The position numbers were made by a program, and so were the translations under genes. Positions 1 through 11,292 of a stretch of 64,000 bases of DNA are shown one piece after another; within the stretch, counting starts at the first letter, position 1, and each line of letters begins with the position of its first letter. The notes under the pieces are model-generated. The model did no database searches, was not told the DNA's origin, and saw nothing but the letters and a program-made list of their open reading frames with translations. The DNA comes from Haemaphysalis longicornis. Its lineage: Eukaryota; Arthropoda; Arachnida; Ixodida; Ixodidae. The stretch lies in the NCBI GenBank assembly GCA_013339765.2, contig CM023451.1, positions 150,777,623-150,841,622 on the forward strand. Direction: 5' to 3'.

Positions 1-640
1 ATTTCTTTACACGAAATATAAATTAATCACTTCTCAGTCGCTTCTGATGAAGCTCCAAAAACTTCTAATCAGCTCAGCAAGACGAAGCATTTTGCTAAGT
101 AAACATTAGGATGTCCGAAGGTTAGGCGGAAAAAGAGGTTCATTGCGCTGACCGTTGTATACTGGGCTTTCGCCGCGTTATTTTGTTTAGCTTTTGACAC
201 TTTGTGCACGAATAAGGAAAAATCAATAGTCGGCAGCACTTTGAACGCCTCAATTACTGTCCATCACTTTTGTATTTTACTGGCGACCTTTTTACGAGAA
301 AGCTTTAATGAATGAAACCAGAAGAAGCACCCTAAATGGCTGCTAATCAGCCTTCCTTGATTCGTTATAACCTTGCATTCTGAAGCTGCAAGAAAACGAG
401 TTTCCCTTCACCGCAGGCAAAGTTCCTTCTTTTGTTAAGGCGCGCAAAACACCGTGCTAAAATTGACACGAATTTTCTTGATTTTTAAATCGAAGCTTTT
501 TATACCTCCCTTAAGACCATTAATTTAAGCCAAACTCGATGCCCGAAACCACCTTTAAACAATGAATTTCCACAAGGCACATCAAGCTTCCTAATGGTGT
601 TCCGAATAAAAACCAAGACCCTCAAGAAAAAAATGCTTCC
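1..640. other. no gene seen
   Basis: AT-rich unique-looking sequence. Only short, unrecognised open frames on both strands. No repeat, RNA gene or splice-flanked exon could be supported. Confidence 0.5.
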
Positions 641-712
641 CGTGGTCAGAATAGAACCATGGTCCCTCGCGTTATGATACCGAGGTCTATCCGATTGCGC
701 CATTCAGACAAA
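641..712 (-). repeat. tRNA-like SINE head (copy 1)
   Basis: Read on the minus strand this has the layout of a tRNA gene relic. An A-box-like stretch (TGGCGCAATCGG) is followed by an anticodon-arm-like segment with ATCATAA and a degenerate B box (GGTTCTATTC). It matches 2621-2692 at a constant offset of 1980 bp in the same orientation, so this is an interspersed tRNA-derived family and not a working tRNA. The anticodon stem and T arm do not pair properly. The parent tRNA could be Ile or Met and I cannot decide which. A T-rich stretch follows the head on the minus strand. Confidence 0.55.
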
Positions 713-1584
713 GTAACAAACGTTCCATCATCGCATTTGGGAAGCTCAGCATTTACTTTGGGTTCGTTTCGCGGGCGTAGGCTTTGGACTCTGGCTGAAC
801 TGAAATTGGCGTTAGCTTTACACTTTCGCAGTTTCAATTTTGGGCTTTGGGAGTCGGGATTTTGACTTTTATTTGACTCAATTTGCAAAAGAAATCTTCG
901 CGTAATAACCATCTTTCTCTGATGAATGGGGCTATGGTTTTTCTTAAATCTCAATGGCACAACATGAATATAAACGTTAAGTACGTACGTGCAAGCCGCC
1001 ATTAGCGAGTTCTCAATATCTTTTCTGAATTTGTGCGACAAACAAAAAGTAAATAACGATTGAGATCAGTATTATTACTAGTTTCCAGCTATACTTTACC
1101 AGTTCAATAATTCTTAATATTCCTGGTTTGTATGACTACAGGGGAACATTTTTATTCTGCTGTCCATTTTGGCGTCGCTATGCAACCAGAGGTAACGATA
1201 GTGGGGCGTAGAACGGCAGAATGGAGATAACGTTCGAAGAGTCTTAGAAATGCTGGCCTCGTTGCCATAGAAACAACTAGAAGCGCGAAGCCTCATCTGT
1301 GCTCCGCTTCAACCGGTCTTTTGACTCCCGCGATAGCTTCTGCGCGTTTAAAATCTTGTGTGCAACCGGTTCCTGGCGGCAAAGGAGGAAGGAATGCAAA
1401 TGACGGGGACGAAGGGCAGATACTGGTGGGCTACAAAAGCAGCAACAGGCAGTCCATGCCATTACTAACGCAAGCAAAGGTGACCAGTAATAAAATTAAA
1501 GCGCTAAGCACAGTTGACACGGTGCACGAGGGAAAAAGAGAAACGCATTGCGGACTTTTGAAGCCGGAGCAAAGCGTGCACTCG
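713..1584. other. no gene seen
   Basis: Several overlapping 60-130 codon open frames on both strands, none recognisable. The part after about 1315 may belong to the same interspersed repeat whose better-defined end lies at 1585-1707, but I have no second copy in the window to prove it. Confidence 0.4.
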
Positions 1585-1707
1585 GGCATTACGGGTTCAC
1601 TACATTTCCACAAAATTTGGCTAACAAACATAATGGAAACGCAAACGGAACCCCCATGACGCTCCGCATCCTACTCATGGTTCCCTTCGGGGAGATGGGT
1701 GTAATTT
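1585..1707 (-). mobile_element. partial copy of the 171-bp MITE family
   Basis: About 120 bp matching the reverse complement of 3455-3578 with roughly 90% identity by eye. It includes the terminal inverted repeat end (CCCTTCGGGGAGATGGGTGT). The inner part diverges after about 1585, where the 3453-3623 copy instead runs into its second terminal repeat. This copy is therefore either truncated or a longer variant from which the 171-bp form derives by internal deletion. Confidence 0.6.
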
Positions 1708-2620
1708 GTTACTGCACAGCCTTTCGGTAACAGAAAAATTGTGGTTATTTCATTTCCCACTACCTACCCCGCCGTTAAGCGAAAACGCCTTATACGCCTC
1801 GTGAGTCAAAAATACGGCATTTTCACATCGAATGGCAGAAAAAGTCAACTTGTCGCGTGCGTTAATCGAACAAAAAACTGTGGTTGGTTCCTCTGTCATA
1901 GGAATCGGTAAAGCACGAAAGTGAAATGTGCAGCAAAATCTGCAGCGAAAGGAACATGATTTGCGGGATGGCGGCTGTCTTGTCGGTGTGCTTGGCGAGC
2001 GACGTCCTGGTAGCGGGTCGCTTCAGGAAAAGGGCGAACACTTCGGTCCTGCTCCGTGGCGTGTACGGCAGACGGTTGCGTTGCGAAGAGCTCAGCTTGT
2101 GGAACGCGAGAGGTAGAATTTGTAGCTTGAACCGTGCACGCGCGAACGCGTTCCGCTACCCGCTGGCGCTTCTATTCGCATCAAATCAGTCGACGTTCGC
2201 GCCATTCGACCATCGGCGTCGCTACGACGCAGCTTACGCCAACTGTCGGCGCTTGTTAGCATCATGATACATTACTTTGCTTCACCTCGCCTACACGGCA
2301 GCACCATCCGTATCAATGAACCTTTTCTGGCTTTTTCCTGTATTCGTTGTGCTGGCGTCATTTCCGTGATGAATATGACGTCATCGAAATCTTGGTGTAT
2401 CCGGGAATACAACAGTTTCATGTTAAAAAAAAAAAAACCTTGGGAGGAGCATAAATCTAGCGAACGCCTCTCGTGACTCTGGAGTGTGACTCATTTTAAC
2501 GCGAAGCTTTACTATTCTTACTGATGGCGTCTGTAACGCGAAAACGCCCTGCAGGAAATTCAACTTTGTCTGAGGATGAATATTAATGATTGCGGGTAAA
2601 GTGAAAGAAAACAACAATTT
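1708..2620. other. no recognised gene; CpG-rich patch
   Basis: The best open frame is 113 codons at 1926-2267 on the plus strand, coinciding with a CpG-rich patch (2100-2260) rich in Arg and Ala codons in every frame. That composition is enough to explain the frame. No domain is recognised. Confidence 0.4.
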
Positions 2621-2692
2621 CCGTGCCCGTATCGAACTAGGGTACCTCGCGTTATGAAGCCGTTGTCTAGCCGATTGCTCCATTCTGACGTC
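2621..2692 (-). repeat. tRNA-like SINE head (copy 2)
   Basis: Second member of the family at 641-712, same strand. The minus strand has an A-box-like TGGAGCAATCGGC, an anticodon-loop-like TTCATAA and a B box closer to consensus (AGTTCGATAC). The flanking CTCGCGTTATGA and CCGATTGC blocks are shared with copy 1. The body after the head is T-rich and only weakly similar to copy 1. Confidence 0.55.
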
Positions 2693-3452
2693 GTTGAAAC
2701 TCAGTTCTAACTCAGACGGCCACCAAATAATCCGCCATCCGTAAGCTCTCCGTTCAACCATCGTCGTCGTTAGATGAAGAGGCATGCTTTTTTTATGCCA
2801 TCGGTTTTCTGTACCCCACAACGCGCGTGCTTAATGGCTAGAGATCTAGGGCTTTTGTCTTAAAAGTGTGATTTATGGACGAAGGCTGACAATTGAGTGC
2901 GGCTTTATCCGAAATTTTATAAGCTGCAGCAATAAAATACCCCCAATTACTTTCATTGGTCAATTCGTTAAAAAGAAATAAAACAAGTTTTATGCCATAT
3001 CGAACTTACATTTTTTGCTGATATTCACGGTTACGTTTTGTGAGTACATTTTGATAGCGCAAGAAAAATGTAATATACAAGTAGGCGAAAATTTTGGTAA
3101 GCGAACCTACAAGGTGCTGAACAGACCAGCTCCTTCGAACACCAACTGTTGAATTTTACATAAAGAATTTACAACCCCAGCTGTTTTTTGCGACGTTTGA
3201 AAAATAAAAAAGGTGAACATCTGTAGATTTTTCTGCTTGTGGGCGTATGGTGGCGCGCACTTGCCGAACGACGGACTTTTTTGAAAAATTGTGGTGTTTG
3301 GCACGCCAGCAAAACTAAAAGTGTTCGACGTAAGTTGCCCCAAAAGCATGTGCATAGCTTATTTCCATCCCTTATTTTAGAATTCTACACACTCTGCACA
3401 AGATTGCTTCTGAAATTCAAGATTTGAACCATACAATTTTTAGTAGTGGGTA
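2693..3452. other. no gene seen
   Basis: AT-rich sequence with short unrecognised open frames only. Nothing supported. Confidence 0.45.
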
Positions 3453-3623
3453 AAAATTACACTCATCTCCCCGAAGGGAACCATGAGTAGGATGCGGAGC
3501 GTCATGGGGGTTCTGTTTGCGTTTCCGTGATATTGGTTAGCCAAATTTGGTGGAAATGTAGTGAACCCTGTAATGCTCATATATCCTACTCATGGTTTTC
3601 TTCAGGGAGATGGGTGTAATTTT
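3453..3623. mobile_element. 171-bp MITE with 40-bp terminal inverted repeats
   Basis: The ends 3453-3492 and 3584-3623 are inverted copies of each other, 36 of 40 positions matching. They start AAAATTACAC and contain the shared block CCATGAGTAGGA. The interior has no coding capacity, as expected for a miniature non-autonomous DNA transposon. A related fragment lies inverted at 1585-1707, confirming an interspersed family. I cannot see a clean target-site duplication, so the superfamily is undecided. Confidence 0.65.
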
Positions 3624-5494
3624 CCTTATTGCATGCGTATATACGTGAGTGAGACGAGATTGAAGTGGTATCTAAAGGTCTGTTAGTGTTTGCGCTGATG
3701 CTCTCACTTAATTGCGTCAGCACACTCACTGACGGGGCTGTTGCTTCCATCCTAATTCATCTGAAGAATCACGGAGTCAAGCGCAAGCACAACCGGAGTC
3801 AAGCGAAGCATGCGGCCAATCCCTAGGCCAATCTCTAGGGCATCGTGCCAAAATCATCATCAGAAGCGCTGCGGACGGGGCGACAGCAACGTACACGCCC
3901 TCCTCTTCGCAGCTTTGTCTTCTTCTCCTTCTTCGTCTTCAGCGGTTCCCCTATGGGAAGATGACGACGGTGGCGCATGCGCAGGTGGTGTGCGGACGCC
4001 GGACCACCACCGAGGCCGCGGGACATACCCCCGAGAATAAGACCCTCCGCATCTAAAAACCGTAAGCACTCGTGTTTTTCCAGATAAGGGGTACCGTTCA
4101 TCATCGTCCGTAAAACACATGGTATTTACTTTTTTATTAGTCATCGTTTGGAAAACTTTGTCTACAAATAATGTTTAGCCCCATCTCAACCCAAGCTTCA
4201 AACTGTTTCATGCTGATCTCCGTACAAAGAAAGTCGATAAGAACAAAAAAGAACAATTTATTTCCGCAAAAACGCCTCGCCCCCGGCCACAAGCATCTCT
4301 CTGCTGTATAAGCAGACGGTAAAAATGATATTGACAAATAAAACTATTTTCGAAACAATTTCGGTCACAAGCGGAAACGCGTCGAGAGTATAGAGATTAA
4401 GACGGTATCACTAAGAACAGAATAAGAACAACCAAAGTAAGCCGTTGAGTTACGATCGTGCAACCGAGCGAGCGCCGCAAGCGGAAGGGAAAATACCGTC
4501 GTTAAAATTATTCGCTTGGGTGGCATGTTTCGTGGGAAGCTGAGAAACCGCGAAGGTACCGAAACAGGGAACGAAAAAACCAGAGTTCCTAGGGAGAGAT
4601 CTTAGTTCTTTTGTACTCCAATGGTCAGGAAAATTGCGAGGACTCACTCAGAAGGAACGCCTCTGGAGAGAAGCGCGCTAATACCTGCGGCACGGCCTGG
4701 TTTCTGGCTTTACGTTCATTTTGTATCACGAGAAAATACGCTGGGACGTGTCGAATGGGGCTGCAAAATAGAATGATGAACCCGCAAGGCAGCATTTATA
4801 TTTGCATGCGGCGACCAGCTTGATCATTCGGCGCTACACGACCTCGAAACTTCACCCTTCTTATGACGGGTCATGAGATAAAACGAGACTAAGCAGTTTC
4901 ATTTTTTGTTGGAGACGTAGTGCAACAACAGTGAGTAAGAAAACCATCTTCTTGAACTTTGGGAAATCATTATACAACGTTCCAATTGGGTCGGCTTTGC
5001 TGCAAAGGAAACTAAGTAAGATGCTTTTACACTTGGCAATTTGTTTGTTCCTGAAAGCCATGGAACAAAAGCTCCGGAAGACTTACGTAAAGTCTAGCTT
5101 CATTATACGCGGGAAACAAGAGGCTACTCTACGTCTCTTCGATTTGCCGTTTTCGACTGCCAAGAACTGCACAACAGCAGTTCGGCATTGTGTGTGTGTT
5201 TTTTTTTTGTCCGTAGCATTTTGATTTCTAGAGCTGTACTCAGTTGCTCCCAAACTGCCCAAAACGATTCAGGAGGGACAAAGAGAAGACAGCAATTTAT
5301 TAACAACGCATACTAGCGCCCTGCGTGCTTTGAATCTCTCGCTAAGTTCAAGAAGGATGTTTGTGTGAGGTTATCCTCGCGTGTTAGCGCAGCAGTCGAA
5401 CGCCCATAACAGCGGCAAAGTGCTGTAATTGCAGTATTTCGCATTATGTTATTTTTACGACGTTGCGTTCCTAAGTAACACGGGGGCCCAATTA
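3624..5494. other. no recognised gene; CpG-rich block
   Basis: Includes a CpG-rich block at about 3860-4040 with a TCTTC-rich strand, resembling the CpG-rich interspersed blocks at 19.6 and 37.0 kb in style but not in exact sequence. Short open frames on both strands are unrecognised. Confidence 0.4.
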
Positions 5495-6245
5495 TAAAGC
5501 ATGCTTACCGCACTGGACAAACACAGTAGAACCATGGGCCTGAAAATTAATACGCAGAAAAGTAAAGTAATAATCAATTACCTCGGGACAGCACAGCGGT
5601 TTGAGATAAATGGCGAGGCAGTGGAAGGGGTAAGCGAATATGCCTACTTAGGCCAAGTTGTGACCCCGGATCCCAAACATGAGGCAGAGATTATTAGAAG
5701 GATAAGAATGGGGTGGAGTGCATACGGCAGACATTCTCAGATAATGAATGGCAGCCTACCATTGTCCCTGAAGGAGAAAGTCTATGACAGCTGCAATTAC
5801 CGGTACTCACCTACGGGGCAGAAACTTGGAGGCTCACTAAGAGAGTTCGAATTAAATTGAGGACGACTCAGCGAGCAATGGAACGGAAGAAGATAGGTGT
5901 AACACTAAGGGACAAGAAGAGAGCGGTGTGGGTCAGGGAACAAACTCGTGTTAAGGACATATTAGTAGAAATTAAGAAGAAATGGGATGTGGGCAGGGCA
6001 TGTAATGCGAAGGCAAGATAACCGTTGGTCATTAAGGGTAACAAAGTGGATCCCTAGAGAAGGCAAGCGTGGCCGGGGGCGGCAGAAGATTAGGTGGGCA
6101 GATGAGATCAAGACGTTTGCGGGGATAAATTGGTCGCAGTTAGCCCAGGACCGTGAAAATTGGAGAATAATGGGAGGCCTTTGCCCGGCAGGGGACGTAG
6201 ATAGGCTGGTGATGGTGACATCGATGATGACATCGATGACCTCCA
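5495..6245 (+). pseudogene. RTE-clade LINE fragment, reverse transcriptase C-terminal part
   Basis: 5'-truncated remnant of an RTE-type non-LTR retrotransposon. The first frame (from 5501) carries the post-catalytic part of the reverse transcriptase: MGLKINTQKSKV, YLGQVVTPDP, then the basic RRIRMGWSAYGRHSQIMN segment. After a frameshift near 5845 another frame has LRTTQRAMER. A further shift leads to the frame from 5987 with WAGHVMRRQDNRWSLRV, GRGRQKIRWADEI and NWSQLAQDRENWR, a signature order for RTE enzymes. The catalytic and endonuclease domains are missing. The 3' end degrades into GATGAC-type repeats (6207-6240), typical of RTE tails. A second copy of this family lies at 57990-59155. It cannot encode an active enzyme. 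Confidence 0.85.
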
Positions 6246-7822
6246 CAAGCCGTTCAACGTTCCTGTACTGCTCTAAAAGGACGGAAGTGAAATGCAGTGG
6301 TAGCACTTCAGGAAACGAACGCCCTACCACGTCTTTATTCGGTGTGAAGTCAAAAGTTGTAGAGCAGTCGCTGTGACCTTACGTGCAACAACAACTTGTG
6401 ATTGTGACTTCGTCGCCGATTATCAGAGACTTTAGCTCTCACCAATAATTGGAGAGTCTTTAAACGCCTCCAGCAGTCCGCCCAGGTCTATCTCTGTGCT
6501 TGTTCAATGGTAAATCATTTTTTCCGCGCTGGCCACTGCGCTCGAATTGGCCACTGCTGCCATTCACCTTGCGCTTCACAATCGTGTTGCTGGTGCTTAT
6601 TAGTAATTTAGTCCACGCGTGGCATGTTTTCGTCGGTCTAACGAGATTTTCTGGAGAACGAAATAATTCCACAGTCTCACAGATGGTCCTACGTGTGGCA
6701 TTTTTGGTTTTTGAGCGCGTAGTTCTATAGTATAAGTGCCGAGTTGTCCTCGTCTCAGATAGGGATCGTCGCTGAAATACATAATTTGACATGGAGGTGT
6801 TAATTCCACCACTGTAGCTCTTGAATGTACAGGAATGGCAAATGGACGCATTATAAACTATCAACTTTTAAATACTGCCTTGTGTACCGCTCTCTGCCCG
6901 GGCACCAGCGACTCTGTAGTACTGTGCCGGTATTATCTTCCGCCTGTCAGGACTTGGACAGGGTAGTTCCCCCAAAAAGTAAAAGAGGCTAAGCTACCGT
7001 ACCACCGTTTCTTGTAAAAGTGCTGTATTTTGTCGTAGTTTCAGTTTTTCCTCTTGTACTAGCAATCTTGTAAATACAAACGCTTATGGTATACAAGAAA
7101 TACTTTCATGAAAATCTGTTCCCACTCCCTCTCTCTCTGAGCCATTGAAAATGTTCCTGTTAACGGCAGTGCACACCATTGCTTGCGTTCTTTACAGCTT
7201 TGGACAGGGTTATAATCTACATGCAGTTCTGTAGTTCTGTCCGTCACGGGTGACACCAGCCTTGCACACACTTAATAATACCGTGACTCTTGCCATAGGA
7301 ATAAATGAACGGCAGAAACCCAGCTCGGCAGCCTGAAAAACAACATCAAATAAGCACGCAGGGTTCGAAGCCAGGCGTATTAGTGTCGGTGGTCTTGACG
7401 ACGTCGGTTCATACATCTACTGTTTCTTTGGTCACAGTTTTCTTTCTTTTGTTGCAGGGGCGTCTTTTAAGGCTTGCGCGTGCCTTGCTCATGCGATAAG
7501 TAAAGAAAAGAAAGGGTCAAGGCAACGAGAACAGATCACAAGCGCAGGCACCTCTTTCTGGAGTTTCAAGCCCAATATTACTCGCAAGAGTGAAGCTCTG
7601 CTCCCAGCCTCGTGTTTTCCTAGAAGATTGATTTGTGGGTTCACTCGGGATGCTAGAGGCGGCGTCTTGAACAGAAAAGTTGGCGTAGCTGCCCGTCAAG
7701 TCAAGGTTTGTGTCCACTGAACTTTGTGCTCCGTCACAGAGAGATTTTATCCTTGGCACATATATTCATCGTCGAGGTGTATGTCGGAAAATTTTCTTCG
7801 CCAGTTAGAAATTGTTCTACGC
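6246..7822. other. no gene seen
   Basis: Longest open frame is 134 codons on the minus strand (6460-6864), with no recognised domain and overlapping frames on the other strand. A weak tRNA B-box-like GGTTCGAAGCC near 7363 lacks a convincing A box. Confidence 0.4.
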
Positions 7823-7886
7823 TGTGTGTGTGCGTGCATGTGTGCCTGTTCGTGTGCGTGTATGCATGTGTGTGTGTGTGTGTGTT
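7823..7886. repeat. (TG)n microsatellite
   Basis: Interrupted TG/GTGC run ending in an uninterrupted TG tract at about 7867-7884. Cysteine/valine-rich open frames across it are artefacts of the repeat. Confidence 0.9.
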
Positions 7887-9250
7887 TGCCCGCTAAAAAC
7901 ACGCCTGTTTTACGCGTGAGTGTGTTGCCATTAGTCTGATCACCCTTCTTCCCACTCTAAAATTCTGTTTTGTCTTTAAGTATTCTTATGTCAGCTTTTT
8001 AAAATTATGAAACAGCACATGTCCCCCTTGCCATTTTAACAGGTAAAAACAGTCGTAACAAAACTAAAAAGTAAAACTCGCTGTTCACGAATATCAAATG
8101 GCTGACTAATACGTTCGCTACTCCAGCTGTGACGGTGTTTAAAGCACTCGTGCCCGACACAATGAACATGCACTAAGCATGCGTAATGCACTTTACACAT
8201 AAAAAAGACTAAAGTGGTAATTAAGCAGCCTCGGCTGGCAAGGAAAGAACCAGGCACCAGATGTCGAAAAATAGTTCGAGCGAAATTTAAGTTCATCGAA
8301 GCGTTAAAGCCTGAAAATTCTAAAGTTCGAGGAGCAACAGCTTGTCCTGGCGTAGGCCTTTGGAAGAAGAAATCTTTCTTACCAGGAGAGGCAGGAAACA
8401 AAAACTGACAGCATCGTTTTACGGTTAGTTAATGCTGACAAGCATAGCTTTTTTATGTGTGAAACAGAGTGTGAACACAACAACAGATAATCAGTGTAGA
8501 AACAGTGCCTCCTGTTATTTTTTCTTTTTAAAGAAGGGAGCCCCGAGAGATGACAGTGACGAAAATGGCGTTCAAGAAAGGACTTTGTAGTTTTAAAGAC
8601 TCTTTTGAGAGACAATACTAACCTTTAACCTTTATACAAACTTACGATCATACCACGTGATGTGATAAACCTGGCTTTTCTACGGTGCAAGTTGACAGGC
8701 GATCACCGGCACGCACCAAAGCTTGAGCATAATCACAAATGGTCATGGAAGCCCGCACACAAACACAGTGCGCACAGGAAGCGAGTCTGCACAGCCCCGT
8801 GAACAGATCACAAGCCACAGGTTAGAATACACAAAACAGGTCACCGGGGAACACGTGAAGAGCAGCAATGTGCGAGCTACACCCACGCTGTGTCGCACAA
8901 ACGCTGCTTTGCTCCTCTGTGGTGCTGTACATGAGGCAGACGACACTGTGCATTACGATACTGGAACAGGAGAGCACGCGCAGAAACCGCATGTAGATGA
9001 GAAAATGTTGTGGATGACCAAGAATTTTCAGCCCACGAGCACACGTACCCCTCCTGCACAGGCACCCCACAACTATCGCAGTTCATGACAGTTGGCATGC
9101 GCGGTGTAGAACTCTCGACAATTGTGGGCAGGCTCAGAACATATGAAGGCCCTTTAGGGCCGCGAAACGCCCGACATGCCCTTCCGACAAACACATCAAG
9201 TTCTACAAGAGCTCTTAGGCTCTTAGAACTTCATCTTTACCCACTCATAA
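7887..9250. other. no recognised gene
   Basis: Several open frames of 100-123 codons overlap on both strands around 8720-9380. The minus-strand frames have frequent Cys and Ser codons, but no family is recognised and no splice-flanked exon is evident. Confidence 0.35.
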
Positions 9251-9259
9251 AGAGAGAGC

Positions 9260-9314
<55 letters not shown>

Positions 9315-9319
9315 AGAGA
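9251..9319. repeat. (GA)n microsatellite
   Basis: Nearly perfect GA dinucleotide run of about 69 bp. On the minus strand it is a (CT)n tract immediately after the candidate retroposon end at 9320-9400, so it may have begun as that element's tail. Confidence 0.9.
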
Positions 9320-9400
9320 ACTCTTTAATGTTGACTGGAGAGGCCAGTTCTGCTAGCGGCAGTTCTTGCTACACTAGATAGGGATGATTAGAATGTAGTG
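9320..9400 (-). mobile_element. candidate retroposon 3' end
   Basis: On the minus strand the order TAGTGTAGCAA, CTGGCCTCTCCAGTCAAC, then a CT-rich tail resembles the 3' untranslated end of the LINE at 61.6 kb (GTGTAGGAAAGCAAAC, CCTGGTTGACATTCCTGCC, then CT-rich). The resemblance is short and partial, so this is a tentative call. Confidence 0.3.
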
Positions 9401-10844
9401 AGGTGGATGTGAGAGATTGGGAATACAACAATTAGAGAGAAAACGTAAGTTAAATAAAAGCGACACGCAATTAAAAGCGAGGTACAAAACCCTAAATAAA
9501 GTTCAGTGAAAATGTTGAGCAAATACTACCTAGGAAGCACGTAACGGCTAACAACAAAATTAGAAAGAAACGTACATGATGAGGCAAACGCGTGTAGAAG
9601 TAGTCACGCGCATACTTCAAGAATTACAATTTTCTCTAGCCCAGGATTACGCAAAAAAGGCACCAAAACGTTTGTCCTTAAGTTTGAGTCATTTTTGTGG
9701 GCCCAGGGTCCTAAGAAAGTTACAAAAGCAAAAATTACCATCGCCTACCCAATGAGTCTGCCCTAAGCGTCTTGTGTCTTCCAAAAGCTGAGTCCCCCTA
9801 CTTGGTTTTTACAACAGCAAACGCTCCTTTTTTTGACTAAAGACTATTTGCTGAGGTCTATGCGCCTGCATAGTACAAATATTATAGGGCAAAACCTTAT
9901 AGCTATCTGTCGAAATGTGGCATTTAATCAATGCCCGCTCATTCAGTTATAATTTCTTTTAGAGAGCGCAAGCTTGTTTTGTCTGAAAGTGGCTGTTGCA
10001 GAAAGAATAAACCCGATGATATAAAAAGCAACACACTTCTAGCCCAGTCAGCGTGAAAGACGCAGGTGATGTTGATGTCTTAAGTTAAAATTACGCGGAG
10101 AGGGGCCATGCCGTTCCCGAAATACACCGAATTTAATGGCCTCAATAACAAACGAGAATATCAACGTGTATTGAATCGCAGCGAACCCCACCTTTCCTTT
10201 TTTTGACCTTTTGAGGACTTTACTTGCGTTTCTTGCTCTGAGAAGCTCGTTTCGTGCGGGGGAGGTATTAAGGCTCGAGCGTGGCTCCCTGTTCTCTGTT
10301 TATTTGCATAATTTATTGCGTGGACTCGCTGGCATTTTCAGCGTGTTCTGTTTCGGCAAACTAGCTGGAAAAGACAAAGCGAAAAAGCGCTTTCGCCGCG
10401 TATTTGAGAAGCAGCTGCGCAGTGACCCCATAGGGTTTTTCCACCTTGACTGCTCTCGGCGGCCAGTGGCAAAACGTGACTTAAACTGAAGGCATCTCAT
10501 TAAAATTTTCTGAACGGTCATTAGGCAAACTGAAAAAATGTATGCTGGTTCTTGCGCAGCTTTACGTTTCCAGACGAACTGCGCCTCACACGCCCTACAA
10601 TGGAGAAGCTTGAAAAGAAGGCAACGGCAGAAGTAAAAGGCCGTTTTTTTACGCAGATTCTTGTCACCTTCTTCTTCACTCATTTTTTAAACAACTGCTC
10701 TCTATCAAATCCACTGGTTGTTCTCCTTCAACAGTATTGGATATTGCGGCGAGAAGAGAACTTCCGAAGTGTCCAAAAACTGGCGGAATGATATATTTAA
10801 AGCCCGCTTAATTTAAAGGCTTGGTTCCTTGAATAACCATCTTC
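9401..10844. other. no gene seen
   Basis: AT-rich. The longest frames are 92 and 127 codons on opposite strands over 10211-10683 and are unrecognised. No repeat family supported. Confidence 0.45.
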
Positions 10845-10960
10845 TAAATGTGTTTAAACATACGTTAAATATTCCGAAGTGGTCGAAACTAATCCGGAGC
10901 CCTCCACTATGGCGCGCCTAATCGCCTGCGTAGCGTCGGCGTGTTAAGCCTAATAATCGA
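10845..10960 (+). mobile_element. tick tRNA-derived SINE, 3' fragment
   Basis: Carries the 3' body of the same SINE found complete at 21274-21498. It has a GTTTAAACATACGTTAAA block, then GTGGTCGAAACTAATCCGGA, GCCCTCCACTATGGCGCGCC, and a GTTAAGCCTAATAAT tail. The tRNA-like head is absent, so the copy is 5'-truncated. Confidence 0.75.
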
Positions 10961-11140
10961 TCAATCTTTTCGTTGAAAGAACTGGAAGCGGCGTTCTTAT
11001 CGCCCTGATTGCCTCTTATGCACTGGTACTTTTGCAAGCATAGCCATAACAAAGAAACGAAATGGTGGGCTTGTGTGCGTTCATAAAAGCTACATTTGTG
11101 GCGCCAAAACAGCAGATTGACAAGTAGTAAGCAGCTTTAA

Positions 11141-11292
11141 AGAGTGAGTGAGTGAGGAGTGAGTGAGTAGTGAGTGAGTGACGTGAGTGAGTGAGTGAGT
11201 GAGTGATGTGAGTGAGTGAGTGAGTGAGTGAGTGAGTGAGTGAGGTGAGTGCGTGAGTGGGAGTGAGTGAGTGCGTGAGTGAGCGAGCGAGC
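11141..11292. repeat. (GAGT)n microsatellite
   Basis: About 150 bp of GAGT tetranucleotides with occasional insertions (GGAGT, ACGTGAGT, GCGT), ending in GAGCGAGCGAG. Confidence 0.95.

Noticed and set aside
1926..2267. 113-codon Arg-rich frame as a protein-coding exon
   Set aside because: CpG-rich composition opens frames in several registers, and no splice or start context is convincing.
7305..7420. tRNA or SINE suggested by GGTTCGAAGCC at about 7363
   Set aside because: No matching A box or foldable arms could be found upstream.
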